A stretch of 64,000 nt of DNA from Diphasiastrum complanatum (GCA_029204225.1 CM055102.1:23281390-23345389), one strand, 5' to 3'; positions 22,351-34,633 are shown, counted from the first letter of the stretch. Notes: generated by a model from the sequence alone, not told the origin. A program made the numbers and translations.

Positions 22351-24800
22351 ATATAACTACGTACGAGCATTAAAACCTCTAACTGACGAAATACTAAGAA
22401 AGCATGATAAGAGATGGAGAAGTGATTATAAGTACAAAAGAGCTAAAGATATTCAAAATAAAGTCTATGAAAAAAATGGTGAATATCAAAGAAAGTCCGA
22501 AAAATCAATGGTTTCAAATATTACAAGATTATTTGTAATAATTGGTATAATATGATATTAAGTCATCATACATATGAGATGCTTCATGATAATTACCATA
22601 AGAAATGTCCAAATAAATTGATATAATTATGATGATGTAGATGTATATAATATGATAGTTTTTTCTTTTAAAAATACAACAAAAACAGAAAATCCTAAAT
22701 TTGAAACAATATAAAAAGACTATTAGAAAAATATATCTATTCGAAATTGAAAAGAAAAAGAAAAAAAAATCACATAAACAATGGCATGACAATGAGATTA
22801 TTTAGAAAAATGACTATCATCCAAAGTTGTTACCTTGATCAACTAGACACATAATTTGGTGACATATTTTAATATGTGAATGGAGGATTAAAAAATTTAC
22901 GTATCAATGTGAACTTCATGTTTGAAATATATATGAGCAGCCTATGAAGATATTGTTTTAATAGAATATACAATATGCAATGACAATTTGAATGTAAGAT
23001 CCAATACAAACTCAAACATGGTGTGTGTTTATGGATGATATGCACAAATTTCAATGGTTATATTTTTACAACCTCAATTTGCCATATCTATCAAATACCT
23101 ATATTTTTTAAGCTTATAGTAAGGAAAAACTAGTGGTTCAACTACCATGAATTGAACAACTAACTTTAGTTTTATCACACAAATGTGTGAGAGGCTATCT
23201 TGAGAAAAATATTTCATCTTATTTGAGAAGGATATAATACACATCTTGGAAGGTGATACACTCTAAATGAAGATTGGAGGTAAAATATCCACACACATTA
23301 CACTTGCATCAATTAGACACAGTGGTGTATGCATCCATCTGATGAAAAATATGAGACCTTGCATTTCATGTCTACTTGCATTATGCATTGATTTGAAGAT
23401 GGGATGCAATGCTCTAATGCATGGGATGGGCATTTTTGTTGAATAGTGTCATGTGGGTGGTATTGAGGGGAAATATGAAGATTTGGAAGGGATAAAACAT
23501 TACCAGTGGGGAGGTGAGTGAAGGAAAAGAAAAAAAAAAAACACCTATTGATGATCATGGATCTATGTCAAAGACATTTTTATGAGAGTGAGAGATATTC
23601 ACAATGTGAATGACAAAGATCCAACTTTTAGAACCAGTTGCATTGCACACACTACATTATATGAAGAACTAGACACAAAGCTGAGAAACTGCATTCATAT
23701 CTTGTTACGACAATGAAGATTGCATCAACATTTCCCAACAATGCATGGTTTTGATGATGGGCATTACATTATGATTTGATGGGAGTGGGAGCATATTTTC
23801 TATAGACACGGGCTGGATGTAATGCAGAATTTTCATTCTGGATAAAGACAATGTTGCTGAAAGATCTAAAGGCTGAATCAATGGCCTTTGGATTCATGCT
23901 GCTGAATAATAATGTTAGCATCACACTATATTGTGTGTTGAGCCCATTAATTAACAAAGAAAACCTTGAGATGCTGAAAAGATGAAAAGATCGTAAGGCT
24001 AAATCAATGGCTTTATGATACAAAATCAAATGTCAAAGACCATTCCTTCTGTTCGCGGGGACGCTTCACATTTAAGTGGGAGGGAAACATGTGGTGCATT
24101 TTTCTGTTCAAAATTTTAAAATTTCAGCAACTACAATCATTGACGTTAATTTTCTAGAAGAAAATGTGCTAGATGTATCTCATGTGCACAAAATCTGCTA
24201 TTATGCCACTTTTTACTGATATACGAATATGGCTGTATTAAAGAGTAGCTATAAAATTCTATGGCAGGTTCAAATGTATCAAGTTGTCAAATGACAATTA
24301 TATCAAAAGAATTAGAGCTATTTTTAAGACTTTACTATTTTTAATAAGTTTGTTAAATAGCAATACTTATAAGTGACTCTGATGGACAAAAATATATATA
24401 GTTGTTAATGGTCATTATTTGCCATGTTGTAATTGATCAATGTATCTTATTTATATCATGATAAATAAAAGATGCCCAGGTACCTTTAAGGCACGGACTT
24501 AAGTTTCAAGGAAAGGTCCAAAGGCTAAGGGTCTTGCAAACAACGACAATCAAAGTTCAGTTCAAGACAAAGACAACCAATCAACGAAAAAACAACAATT
24601 TCTAAGAAGATCACTAACGACAATTGAAAACTTCAAGCTGCAACCAAGTAATGAAGTAACATTACAAATTAATAAGCTCTTGAAAAAAAAAATCGAAGAA
24701 TTCAAATTGGTCAGCTACTAATAGAGATAAAGCCATGCTACCAAAATGGCAGTTGGAATTGTAAATCAATGTAGTGTATGTCTCTACAGAAAATGAAAGA
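22351..24800. other. AT-rich spacer, no gene recognised
   Basis: Low GC, many stops in all frames. A short imperfect direct repeat with the core GCTGAA..GAT...AAGGCTRAATCAATGGC occurs at about 23858 and 23976. I see no RT, LTR end or RNA gene. Confidence 0.5.
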
Positions 24801-25617
24801 CTAAAACATTACTGTTGCAGGTGCGGGCATGTCCACGATAACCTTGATTTTTGATGGGTCGGTAGAAATACTGTCCTTTGATATTATATGCCCGAGTACA
24901 ACCCCGCGAGTGACCCATATTTGACATTTATCAGGGTTTAGTGAGATGCCGAACCTACGACAACGAATGAAAATTTTCTCCAAGGCGTCTAGGTGCATAG
25001 CAGCGGAAGAATGTACACCTAGATCATCAAGATAAATCTCCACGACCCGATGTAACAGATCTTGAAAGGCCGGTTGCATGACCCGTTGGAAAGTTGAGGG
25101 GGCATTACATAAGCCAAAAGGCATAACATTATAGGCGTAAACGCCATTCTCTATGGCAAAAGCCGTTTTATGGCTACCATATTAGGACTATTTGAACAAG
25201 GAAATAACCGCTGAATCCATCCAAGAAGCTGGAAGCTTCAACTCTTGCCATTTCCTCTAATGTTTGGGTCGCTAAGGGCAAGGAAAAATGGTCTTTCTTC
25301 ATAACCACGTTAAGGTTCTTGAGGTCAACACAAATACGAAGCTTGCCATTTTTCTTGGGTACAACCACAATGGGTGATACCCAATCAGTATGTTGGACTT
25401 CATAAATGAAGCCAACATCAAGCAATTTCTTAATATCCTCATCGATCCTCTCACGATAGACTGGGTTACTACGGTAAGGTTTAGCCCTAACAGGCTTAGC
25501 ATTGTCTTCTAGAGGAATCTGATGTACTACTATTTCAGGGGGGATTCCTTTCATTCTGGTATAATTCCATGAAAATACATCCCTGTATTTGCGTAATATA
25601 GTTTCTAGATCAGACAA
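24801..25617 (-). pseudogene. Ty3/Gypsy reverse transcriptase
   Basis: In order on the minus strand: YRDVFSWNYTRMKGI, the proline-rich entry PYRSNPVYRERIDEDIKKLL, VSPIVVVPKKNGKLRICVDLKNLN, SFLDGFSGY, then after a frameshift and small deletion near 25150 FGLCNAPSTFQRVMQ and the catalytic box EIYLDDLGVHS, and the thumb start GISLNPDKCQIW...VLGHIIS. This is the typical Gypsy RT order. It is truncated at about 24801, so RNase H and integrase are missing. It is downstream of gag and protease of the same element. Confidence 0.93.
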
Positions 25618-25847
25618 TTGGGTTGATGACAGATGTGCATTAACATGAACTATGTGATCTATGTCCTCGTCAGGATCTTTAAGGTTTACTGGAATTGTCT
25701 TAGCGGGTCCTTCAAAGGAATTGGAACTTGGTGTAGGTTCCCGATGTGGCTACGGTAACTAGATAACAACGTCATCCAGTGTAAAGTCTTTGAACTTCTG
25801 TGGAAGATCGAAAGGTAGGTCCACAAAATGTTCTAGGACTTTATGAA

Positions 25848-26448
25848 TCATTTGAGTTGATTCTTTACAGACGTGGAAGCTTTGTTAGACTGTTTGTTGT
25901 TTGTCCCCTCTGACAAGGGCTTGATTGGCTGTTTAAGCTTGGCACGCATATGTTTTTTATGCTCAATTAATTTTGTATCAATAATTCTATTTTTTTGTAA
26001 CCGAGGTTTTTGTGATTTTTGAATAGGTGGTGTTGTGGCCTCACTTACCATATCGGCGTCGATTGTATCCCAGACTTCGTCGGGATACACATCCCAAGTA
26101 TATACGTTGGATTTGGGCCTATATGCTTGTGTGTCTGGTACTTTGGATGTTAGTTGGATATGAGCCAACGGTCCTGGTGACTTGATCTCCTTAGGAATGA
26201 CTTTGGACGGATAACGTTGAGCATCTAGATAGTGGAGTACATGATCATCCGTCATTTCGACATCATCCATGGAAAGAATACCTTCTTCCAAAACATGGGC
26301 AGTAGAGACACTAGGTTCTCCTGGGCACCAAGCTATAGGAATGGGGTCTATCATCATAAGCGGGATGATGGGTGTGTCAATGTCTGTAGAAGATGGGAGA
26401 ATATCCACATCTTCTGCAGCCGTTTCGATACGACATCTTTTACAAGTA
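25848..26448 (-). pseudogene. Gypsy element, protease-to-RT linker
   Basis: A 200-codon frame rich in charged and proline residues (for example VYTWDVYPDEVWDTIDAD) between protease and RT. Its position fits the variable linker of Gypsy polyproteins. It is cut at 26449 by the insertion described next. Confidence 0.6.
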
Positions 26449-27246
26449 GAGGTGAGAAAGTCCTCCAAATCCAAGGTAGAGCCTCCAAAAGTCCTCCAAG
26501 CAACTTGCAAGCTTCAAGATGCTTCCCAACTCCAAGCTAGGATGCCTCCACCTGCAAGTAAGGATCTGCAAGCCTCCAAGGATCTCTCCTCCACCTGTGT
26601 CCCTACTCTTTAAACACAAAGATAGATAACAAGCTGGCCTCAAGTATTCACCACCCAACCATAGCTAGATCCAAGCTCCAACAAAGACCTATCTAGCACC
26701 CCCTTGCTAACCATAAACAAATCACAAGCATACCACAACATTCCATAGCATACTCAAGATCCAATCCCTACTTATGTCCCATACCATAAGCAGGATCCAA
26801 ACCTCAAGCATACTACCACAAGAAAGCACTCTACACACTAGTAGCAACACTAGAGCATAAGCCAAGCAAACAAGAGAGATCTCTCTCCTCCACAATGGGT
26901 GCCCTACTACCCTCATATAGATGGCCCATGGACCCCTCCAATGCACTATGGAGTTCCATGCTCATCCAATGAGAGAGAGAGAAGCCTAGGGGAGTTAAAG
27001 AATCTCCAAGAGCCTCCATAGGCTTATGGAATGTCAAGAGACTCCTTCCATAACCTATGACTCTTTGAATGCCTTTCTTGTGGGAGTTGGAAACTCAATG
27101 GACACTTTAGAAGGGTGCCCTCCTACTAGGTCCCATTGCCCAAGTTGTGCAAGTATACTTTGGTCCTAGACCAATAAAGTGATATGGTTCAAGGTTGAGG
27201 CCCAAGGTTTAGAAAAATAGTCATCCAATGACTTTCTAACACCTCA
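26449..27246. mobile_element. unidentified insertion within the Gypsy element
   Basis: About 800 bp without retroelement homology separates two parts of the Gypsy polyprotein. The ends are imperfect inverted repeats: left GAGGTGAGAAAGTC and right, read inverted, GAGGTGTTAGAAAGTC. Many CCTCCAA words lie just inside the left end and ATGACT words inside the right. No clear target duplication was found. It may be a solo LTR (ends TG..CA) or a small inverted-repeat element. Confidence 0.45.
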
Positions 27247-27529
27247 CTAGGTTCCATCCAATGACTATTAGGGGTCTGAAGTACTGCTAGTTACATAGGT
27301 ATGTAACAACATCGATTGAATCCGCATAGTCCACGGTGGCTAGTGCATGACCCCAATTGATTATGTCTGTGGTTCATGTATAGTAGCCTTTTGGTTGGAT
27401 CGGGACACTATCTGATTCGTCATATGTTGTAGAAGACCAATCATCGTACACCTTGGCAGGCTTGACATGGCCATTTGAGTCAACAGTGACTCGTTTATCA
27501 TGGTTGCCAAAGCTAATTTTGGTGCTCTT
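27247..27529 (-). pseudogene. Gypsy polyprotein, decayed segment after protease
   Basis: Minus-strand sequence continues past the protease with a stop after GVVQD and readable pieces such as SFGNHDKRVTVDSNGH and VYDDWSSTTYDESD. Homology fades before the insertion. Confidence 0.45.
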
Positions 27530-28015
27530 CTAGTCTTGGACAACACCTGCCATCTGGAGCCAGGGTGTACCAAGAAGGAGCTTATACGTATTGGCATCTT
27601 CTGGTAGGTCTAAGATGACACAATTGATGATAAACTTGACACCTGCTATTCGAACTTTTATATTTGATAAATGACCAACAGGGTCAGTAACTCGTTGATC
27701 AGCCATACGAAGTTTATAACGTGGTTGATCGAGGGTATTGAAGCCCCATGACTTTGCCAATGACAAAGCCATTATATTAACGCCTGATCCGCTATCGAGG
27801 ATAGCAGATATCGGGGGATAATCTTTATAGGACAAAGGTAGTGTGATGTTATTCCCCTTAGCAACACCTATATTCATCAGATTCATAGGAATCTGAGGAA
27901 TTTCTGGAATCTCTTCTGGTTTTCGCTGTTCATCAGGGATAGGAAGCAGTTGAAAACTACGATGGATATAGCGTCGAAGTCTGGTGAAGGATTTGATCAC
28001 ACTATGGAACAACAT
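27530..28015 (-). pseudogene. Ty3/Gypsy aspartic protease
   Basis: A retropepsin-like domain. ISAILDSGSGVNIMALSLA contains the catalytic DSG followed by the usual hydrophobic turn, and the second half has GVKFIINCVILDLP and KLLLGTPWLQMAG, matching the family's ILLGRPWL. In an active element this enzyme matures Gag and Pol. The frame is open for 161 codons and its start is arbitrary, since the protease is normally part of a polyprotein. Confidence 0.9.
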
Positions 28016-28054
28016 GGTGAGTTGAGCTTGCAGGAGGTCAGAAAATACTTCAAG

Positions 28055-28549
28055 TCAATATAGGGATTGCTCCTTTCTGGGAATATGAGCTGATAACAAA
28101 CTTTCCATATGTTCTTCTTCTCGCAAAAATTCATCTCGAAATTTGTTGTATTGCCTTTGTTCCACCTTTGGGTCTGGGTAATCTTTTGGTAATGTGGAGG
28201 CCGTCAAATGGCTTTCATGTGGGTCAGCTGATTGTCCATGGTTTTGCTGGTGTTCTTGATGTTGGCGTTGTGCTCTAGTAAGAACTCTAACAGGTTCGTA
28301 TGTGATATGACGTGTTCGAAGGATCATGTTAAGTTGTTTAGGATAGTCTTTGAAGCTGTGTTTGCGAACACAGTCACGACATTCCGCATGGTATTGGTTT
28401 TTGACTTTATAGTCGGCCATGAAATGTCCTGTTTCACCACAGATAAAACAACGGTTGCTCATTGGTCCGGTGGCGATAGCGTAACCATCTTGGATGGCTA
28501 GTTGTGTTGGGTTTTCTGGTGGTGTGGAATACTCAGCTTGTTTGCACAA
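28055..28549 (-). pseudogene. Gypsy gag C-terminal region with CCHC-like motif
   Basis: It contains RCFICGETGHFMADYK, a zinc knuckle (C-x2-C-x4-H) whose last Cys has become Tyr, and a second Cys/His cluster CRDCVRKHSFKDYPKQ. A Gln/His-rich tail follows. Separated from protease by a stop. Confidence 0.75.
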
Positions 28550-28745
28550 ACATGAGTTGTCGGTTTGATACTGGTGATGGCTAGATGATGGAATTGATGT
28601 ATCATGATGATATGATTGATCGTAGGAGTTTTCTACCAGGTGTGTGTGGGCAAACTCTCGAGGATGTCTATGTTTTTGTGCTCCTAGATCCTGTTGTCCT
28701 CATGGTGGTGGTCCTAAGAGTGCCAGTTGTGGTTGAGGTTCATGT

Positions 28746-29144
28746 CTAGGTTGTCTGGGCAACTCTTGTATATGGATCTGGTTGTTTCGTGGTGGATAGG
28801 ACATGCGTTGTTGCTGTGAAACAAATGGTTGTCGAGGAGGTTAACAATGTCCTCCTGATTGGTTGTGAGGCTGATGGGTTATAATAGCAATAAAGGGAGG
28901 TATGACCCATAAAGTCGCAGCTTTCACATTTGATCAGGGAGGTATCTGGGACCGGTTGGTATGAACGGCACTCATTGCCAGTGTGTGTACCTTGGCAGTG
29001 AGGGCACCACGTGTTCTCTCGTCTATGGTGGATTTGGCCAGTGGGTAACTGACCTGGCATCGAACTTTGGATAGACTTAGGAATGTTTTGAAACTCTTTT
29101 GTGAGTTTCTCCATCTGTTGGTGTTGCTGATTAAGCAACTCCAT
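28746..29144 (-). pseudogene. Gypsy gag middle region with Cys/His clusters
   Basis: A 132-codon frame with WCPHCQGTHTGNECRSY and KCESCDFMGHTSLYC, two knuckle-like motifs as in the gag of some plant Gypsy elements. Coiled Gln-rich start (LLNQQHQQMEKLTKEFQNI). It follows the gag core after a frameshift near 29270. Confidence 0.7.
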
Positions 29145-29281
29145 CTATGTTTTCCATAATTGTTCTCGTGTGTCATCGTTTGGTCGAGCTTCTTGGATGA
29201 CAAGATGTGCTCTCCGTTCACGTGGTTCATCCACATCTGAGCCCTCGTCTTCTTCCCAAATGGCATCAGACATGGCCTGTT

Positions 29282-29986
29282 TCAATGATGTATATCATCA
29301 TTGGAACAAAGTTCACGTCGTATCCATCGTGGGAGTCCAACGAGAAACCAAATGATGAGCATGGACTCAGTAGGTTGCTCTTGTACCTGACTTTTTAAGT
29401 GTTTAAATCGTTCAACGTAGTCACGTACTTTTTCGTCTTTTGTCATTTTGATATTAGTTAGTTTGACAAAGGGACTTTCTATCAAGCAAAAAGGCTTGAA
29501 CCGTTTGATGAAGGCCTCTTTCAAGAGTAACCAGTCACGTTTATCTTCACGATTGAAGTTAAAAAACCACTCTCGTGCGCGATCGATCATGGTCATCGAG
29601 AAGAGCTGGACCATGGCCTTTGGTGATGTCTCGTCGTAGACGTCACAGGCGTTCTCAAAGACTTGGAGAAATCTTTGAGGATCAGTGTTACCATTGTACT
29701 TAGGTAAGTCTAGCTTTGGGGTCTTTTTTTCAGTACGTGGAACATTATTTGCGAAAGCTCCATTTAAGTGAGCTCGTGCATGTGAGGATTCGGTAGCATG
29801 AAATTGTGATCGCTCGTATGGAGCTTCATAACGCATAGGTTCCCATCTGTCGAATGGGTTTGTGGATGTCTCTTGGTCTTGGGATTTCATCCGGGAATAC
29901 CTGTTAAATCGAGCCTGTTCGGTGGATGGGGAGACCATCTCTGGTGGATAGTCCTCTGTAGTATTCGGATCATAAGGGCGATCCAT
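29282..29986 (-). pseudogene. Ty3/Gypsy gag core
   Basis: A 234-codon frame with the Retrotrans_gag signature: LDLPKYNGNTDPQRFLQVFE, then MVQLFSMTMIDRAREWFFNF, WLLLKEAFIKRFKP, and EKVRDYVERFKHLKSQV. It starts at the first ATG after a leader of about 0.7 kb. This is the first gene of the minus-strand element whose protease and RT lie at 28015-24801. Total element length is consistent with a 5' half plus RT only. Confidence 0.9.
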
Positions 29987-30009
29987 GACAGCTCGTAGAG
30001 TGTCGTAGG

Positions 30010-30660
30010 ATTGTGGAAATAAGACCGTGCACTCTGGTTACGGTGGATACGGTTGTTGGAATGCGATTGTTGTGGTCTGTGGTTGTCGATTGAGGTCTAT
30101 TGCGGTCTATTGCGGTTTATTGCAGTCTATTGCGGGCTGTGACGGTTGTGTGCGGGTGATGGCAGTCGTTGAAGGTCATATGAGTCATAGGCCGTAATAT
30201 GGCGGCGGATGGTGGTCGATTGGGCTGGACCGTCGATGGCAGTTTGTTGTAGTTGTAGGAGTCATAGGCCGTAATATGGCGGTGGATTGCGGTCAAGGGC
30301 AGTTGTGGCTCTCGTGGTAGGCCGTAAGATGCGGTTGTGAAAATCTGTGTCGAGTTGTTACGGTTGTGGAGGTTGTGTCGATAATTTTACGGTCTGTTAA
30401 TGGTTGTCGGAAGTCGTTGGTGGTCGTTTATGGTGGAGGATTACGGCTGTGACGGTTGTTTGTGGGTTGTTAATGATGATGAAGGAGTCGTAGTCCGTAA
30501 TATTGCAGTCTGCTGCGGGCTGTGACGGTGCGGTGTATTCGTAGCAGGTCGTAAGATGGCTGGTGTAAAGGTCACGAAGGGTTAGGAATGGTTGATGGAG
30601 GTCGATGGCGGTTGTTTGCGGGTGGCTACGGTCATGGTGGGCGATGTGCATCCTTGTCTG
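30010..30660 (-). repeat. repetitive leader of the Gypsy element
   Basis: About 650 bp upstream of gag built from degenerate GT-rich words on the plus strand: TATTGCGGTCTATTGCGGT runs near 30100-30140, and GTCATAGGCCGTAATATGGCGG at about 30186 and 30268, with diverged forms at about 30320, 30485 and 30545. It is GC-richer than its surroundings. No primer site could be assigned with confidence. Confidence 0.7.
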
Positions 30661-31159
30661 GCCCAAAATCCCAACATATATTTCTTTAAAGTTGGAAGGG
30701 TGTCTTTCACTTTGTAAGGTAACTTTATCAGATATGGTGTGTGAGATTCATTTATTCTATTAGAACCATGGCGTATAGCATGAGTACTTGACTTGATTTC
30801 ACTTGATCGTATGGTTTTGAGATGGGTTGCTCAATTATTTCCCTCACGGTGCTGAAGGGGCCGACGCACCTTGTTTTTTAGGTGTTCGGGTGCTCATCTC
30901 CCAAGGTCCGTGTGTTTTAACGGATGGCTTGGGCGGGGTGTTCCAAGTGACATGTTGTCAAATAATATAGCATCGCTTCTATGTTGCAAGAGGGTCAATA
31001 ATGATCAACATCAAACACACAGTAAGGTAGTGAAATAGTGATTCATGGCCTATATTTCTCATGCAATCGTAAATTCAAAAATTAATAGGATCATGAAACA
31101 TGCATGTCATATGAGTTTCAAAAAGGATCTTTACCATAAACACAATTAACTGTGAGCAC
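30661..31159. other. probable LTR of the Gypsy element, not delimited
   Basis: Positioned where the 5' LTR of the minus-strand Gypsy element should be. No second copy is in the window, so edges cannot be set. No gene seen. Confidence 0.3.
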
Positions 31160-31640
31160 AGACGTTAGCATTCTACATCCTGCTACAATGGGCTACTAGA
31201 TGCAAAAACAGTCTAATAGAATGTTTATGCTAAGTATAATCATAGCTTAAGTGTTCTTATGCCCAACAAGATCTTATAAATTAGTTCATACTTAGAAAAA
31301 CAAAAATGAGTACAGTCCATCGAAGAGATTAGAAATGGTTGTGTGTGGTATTGCTGAAAAATGGATTTAGTCATAAGTTTAGTTATGAAATAGATTGAAA
31401 GAGCAATATGACAACGCAACTTCCTCAGGCGTTAAAGACAGCCATCGTCTGATCAGAAACTGAGAAGTCGTAGACGTCCGTGTTCTGAACAAAGTGAGTG
31501 AACAAATTTTATCAAATAGCAATGAAGTGCATTCAAATCACAACAAGCATTCATCTACATTATACAAAGATAGAAAAGCGTGTTGCTGCTATATTAGACT
31601 GAAGCACAACAAAATAGCAGTTACAATCCAATTGACGGAG
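31160..31640 (-). mobile_element. fragment of a family B Copia LTR, inverted
   Basis: It matches the reverse complement of about 41690-42150 in the family B LTR, for example TGAAGCACAA, CATTCATCTAC, GACGTCCGTGTTCTGA and CATCGTCTGATCA. Divergence with indels indicates an old copy. No gag or primer site follows in the matching orientation. Confidence 0.8.
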
Positions 31641-32593
31641 CCCAAAAGACGGGATGGTTGGTCAATGAGCTACCATACAACATTGATCACGGACTAAGAC
31701 AGATAGAAGATGGAGCCATCTCACAACTTAAGCAAGATAAGACACAATTGGTGGCTGATTTCAATCAACAACAGCACCAGATACATGATCTCAATGCACA
31801 AATCTAGTATCAACAGCACATGATTAGCCGCCTCCAACAACAAATCCAGCTGAAAGACCAAGACATCTCCACTCTGCAAAATACCATGATCAACCTTACT
31901 ATGGAGCATGATGAAGCCTTGGTAGCAGCAACAGCCGCACGTTCCTCTATGAAGGACTAGCAAGAACAGGTCAAATTCACAGATTTTGCACCTCCAGCTA
32001 TTCCCGATCCACAACATGAACATACCTTGGCAACTGAAGCACCTTCAATAAGACACAGGATCACTCCAAATGCGCCTAGCAAGGATCTGCTGGTGTCTCA
32101 AGAGTTTGCCAAGAAATTTCAACCCAAAGAACGAGGCGGATACATTCTTCCGAACCTCGACGGCTGCCAAACCCATAAAGAAGTAGTGAAACTCCTTGCT
32201 CCACAACCAGCATGGTGCCATGAACTGTTTCTGCAAAGCAAAACCTCCATGGCACGGTATCTTGACGCACCAGTCTATATGCGCATCAATTCCTATTATT
32301 ATCCAATAGGTCATTGAGAGCCATTTGCTGACACGAAGGTTAGAAACAAGATTTATTGGCCCAAGCTAATAGGTGTGAATATCGGCAACCCAGCTAACGA
32401 CATGATTACAAATTTTCGCGTCTTCTACCAACAACACCATGGCAATCCCAATTGTGATGTGAGATATTTGGCGGATAATTGCGGCCTGGTGGCATTTTTG
32501 ACAGAGTTACAAGGATATTGGGATCGTGGACTACCATCAATTGCCCTTGATATCAATCAACCCTTAAGACTGAAGCTGACCACATCAACGTAG
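31598..32593 (+). pseudogene. decayed reading frame of unknown family with coiled coil
   Basis: One frame runs for about 330 codons with only three internal stops (near 31806, 31959 and 32315). The first part is coiled-coil-like and Gln-rich (ISQLKQDKTQLVADFNQQQ, ISRLQQQIQLKDQDISTLQ). The second part is a compact domain (SQEFAKKFQPKERGGYILP, VVKLLAPQPAWCHELF, then after a stop MITNFRVFYQQHHGNP and GYWDRGLPSIALDIN). I do not recognise it. Its first 40 bases overlap the family B LTR piece, so the true start is later. It might be a gag-like gene of a non-autonomous element or a dead host gene. Confidence 0.5.
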
Positions 32594-33255
32594 TGCGGCT
32601 TTACTACAGGGCATCCCTCAATTCGGCACTCCATGTTGATATGATCGAGCTATGGAAGACCCATGGATTTCTGCAAGGTATACTACATTACTATACCCCA
32701 AGGCCGTTCTAACCAATTACGCTCGCAAATGATGGAAGGGATCAGCAAAAAGATCTACCAAACATGCCAACAACAATCATATATGCAATCAAGATCAGGG
32801 AGTCAACTCTAGAAGATATAGAAATATTCATCATTCAAATATTATGGCAAGAAAGTATGTTCTAAAAGCTTCAACTCCCTACAAGTTATGTTAGTGCATC
32901 AAATAATATCCCTCTATACAAGCAAGGCATTGTTCCCCTTATGTGGATAAGACAGTTAGCTTCAAGAGAAAAATGGTTTACTTTCAAGAATGCAACTTTG
33001 CCTAAAGAGAAATGGATGAAGGAAAAAGTGCAAGTCATTAAGAAAGCAAGATCCCAAGTAAGGGAAAGCTCTCTATCTCTTTCCTACTTGATCTTACTTC
33101 TATGATAAATGTACAAAATCTCTTGTATAATACTCATTGATTTTGTTCTTTAGAAACAACAGGCCAAAATTTCAAATGCTCATAAGGCTTTTCAAGTAGC
33201 CAACACCCAATAAAAAATTAACACAACACATGCTTTTCCGATAGAACTTGCAAGT
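32594..33255. other. decayed continuation, no gene recognised
   Basis: Sequence with scattered short open stretches in all plus frames; it may be the tail of the preceding decayed gene. Confidence 0.4.
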
Positions 33256-33342
33256 GGACATCCAACGATGGGTTGCCATATGGCACATGCACGTTCCGGT
33301 AAAATTTGCATGTGTCATGTGACATCCTATCATTGGTTGTCC
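33256..33342. repeat. imperfect hairpin, 36-nt arms and 15-nt loop
   Basis: Arms 33256-33291 and 33307-33342 pair at 29 of 36 positions by eye, and some mismatches would be G-U pairs in RNA. The outer arm reads GGACATCCAACGATGG and the inner end GGCACATGCA. It could be a miniature inverted-repeat element or a small-RNA precursor. Confidence 0.6.
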
Positions 33343-33559
33343 ACATCCACATTCCATCGGCAATATGAACTAACAAAAGTCTATACGTCCAAAAAAAATA
33401 TCCCACAGGTGGTGGAAACCACAATAAAACCAAAAAGAAAACATAAAAAATCGCAAGAAAAGCCGAAGAAAATGTTGCAAAATAAAGAGGAAGGCCCCCG
33501 TCCAAGGGCCTTTTGGGGCATTCCCAAGTAGTGTGGAAGCCCTTGCACCAAGCCTTTCC

Positions 33560-33720
33560 CTGTAACAAGTACCACAAAAAAATGTTGGATATTCTTAGCC
33601 ATGCAAAGCGCAAGTCCTCTTGGCTCTATGCTCTTCGCATCATTTGTAGCTCCCCTGTAACAAGTACCACAAAATTTTGGATAGTCTGAGCCATGCAAAG
33701 CACAAGTCCTCAAGGATCTA
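33560..33720. repeat. two-copy repeat, spacing 94 bp
   Basis: The segment starting CCTGTAACAAGTACCACAAAA and ending AAGTCCTC...CTA occurs at about 33560-33628 and again at 33654-33720, with indels and a few substitutions. Confidence 0.85.
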
Positions 33721-34633
33721 TCAAGGAGTCTTCCTCCCTAGTTTCTTCTTATTCAATGGGTTCACAACCCAAGAAGTTATAAACAGCTCTTCTCAAAATA
33801 CTTCAGAATTTTTTTTCAGCAATGAATATGTTGGACTGACAGCAGTTCACAGAAGACTTTTTCCCAAAAGTGTTGCAATCTCTTCAAGACAATAACATGA
33901 GAACCATTCAAACCATTCCTGGCCAGCTATTCCTGATTAACCCATCTTTACTAGTAGATGGAAGCTAGAACTGTACTGATAAGACTGTATAAAACAAAAT
34001 TGGAATAGATGTGAATATTAAAGCTCTCAAATCTTCCTACCGAAGTTCTCTTTTTTATGAAAATTTTAAATCCATGATTCCTGATCATGAACTGAACAAT
34101 ACACTGACTGAACCCAAAAGGAAAAATGTTCCAATAAAGTTCTGAATCTAAACAATATTTGGGGCTCTTGCAAGATGGCACGGTTTCAGCTCTAGAATGA
34201 AATTTTTACTGGGGTACTTCTAAAAATATGAACTGCGGCTACTTGCAAGCCAAGCTGTAAAACACAAAAATCTCCTCGAAAAACTGAGATGTGGAGCCAA
34301 CAAGAAGTTTATCATACACTTCCATGTACTGGCTCTGTGTTTTGTTCTGTCGGCCGCTACAGTTTTTCTGCTCCAAGTGTTGAAATAAGTTGGACAGCTC
34401 TGCACATGAGAGTATAGGTACAGGTCTTAGATGAATTTGAACGAGTCTGTCACATCTCAAAAGCTAAATTCACAGAAGTTAGCCTTGCATTTGAATACAT
34501 ACACAGATCTCTAAGTATGAGCCTAGATTGAATCAATTGCATCATGTACATCTAATCTTCCAGCAATCAGATCAATCTCCAAACAACCTTATGTGGACCT
34601 TCAAATAGAGTGATGAATTATGCAGGACTCTGA
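33721..34633. other. spacer, probable 3' UTR of the zinc-finger gene
   Basis: No gene seen. The right part lies immediately 3' of the minus-strand zinc-finger gene and may hold its 3' UTR. Confidence 0.4.

Noticed and set aside
28232-28501. Plus-strand frame opposite the Gypsy gag
   Set aside because: Shadow of the minus-strand polyprotein, like 26232-26613 and 29170-29639.
30010-30660. CRISPR-like or satellite array
   Set aside because: Repeats are degenerate, unevenly spaced and lie in a retrotransposon leader.
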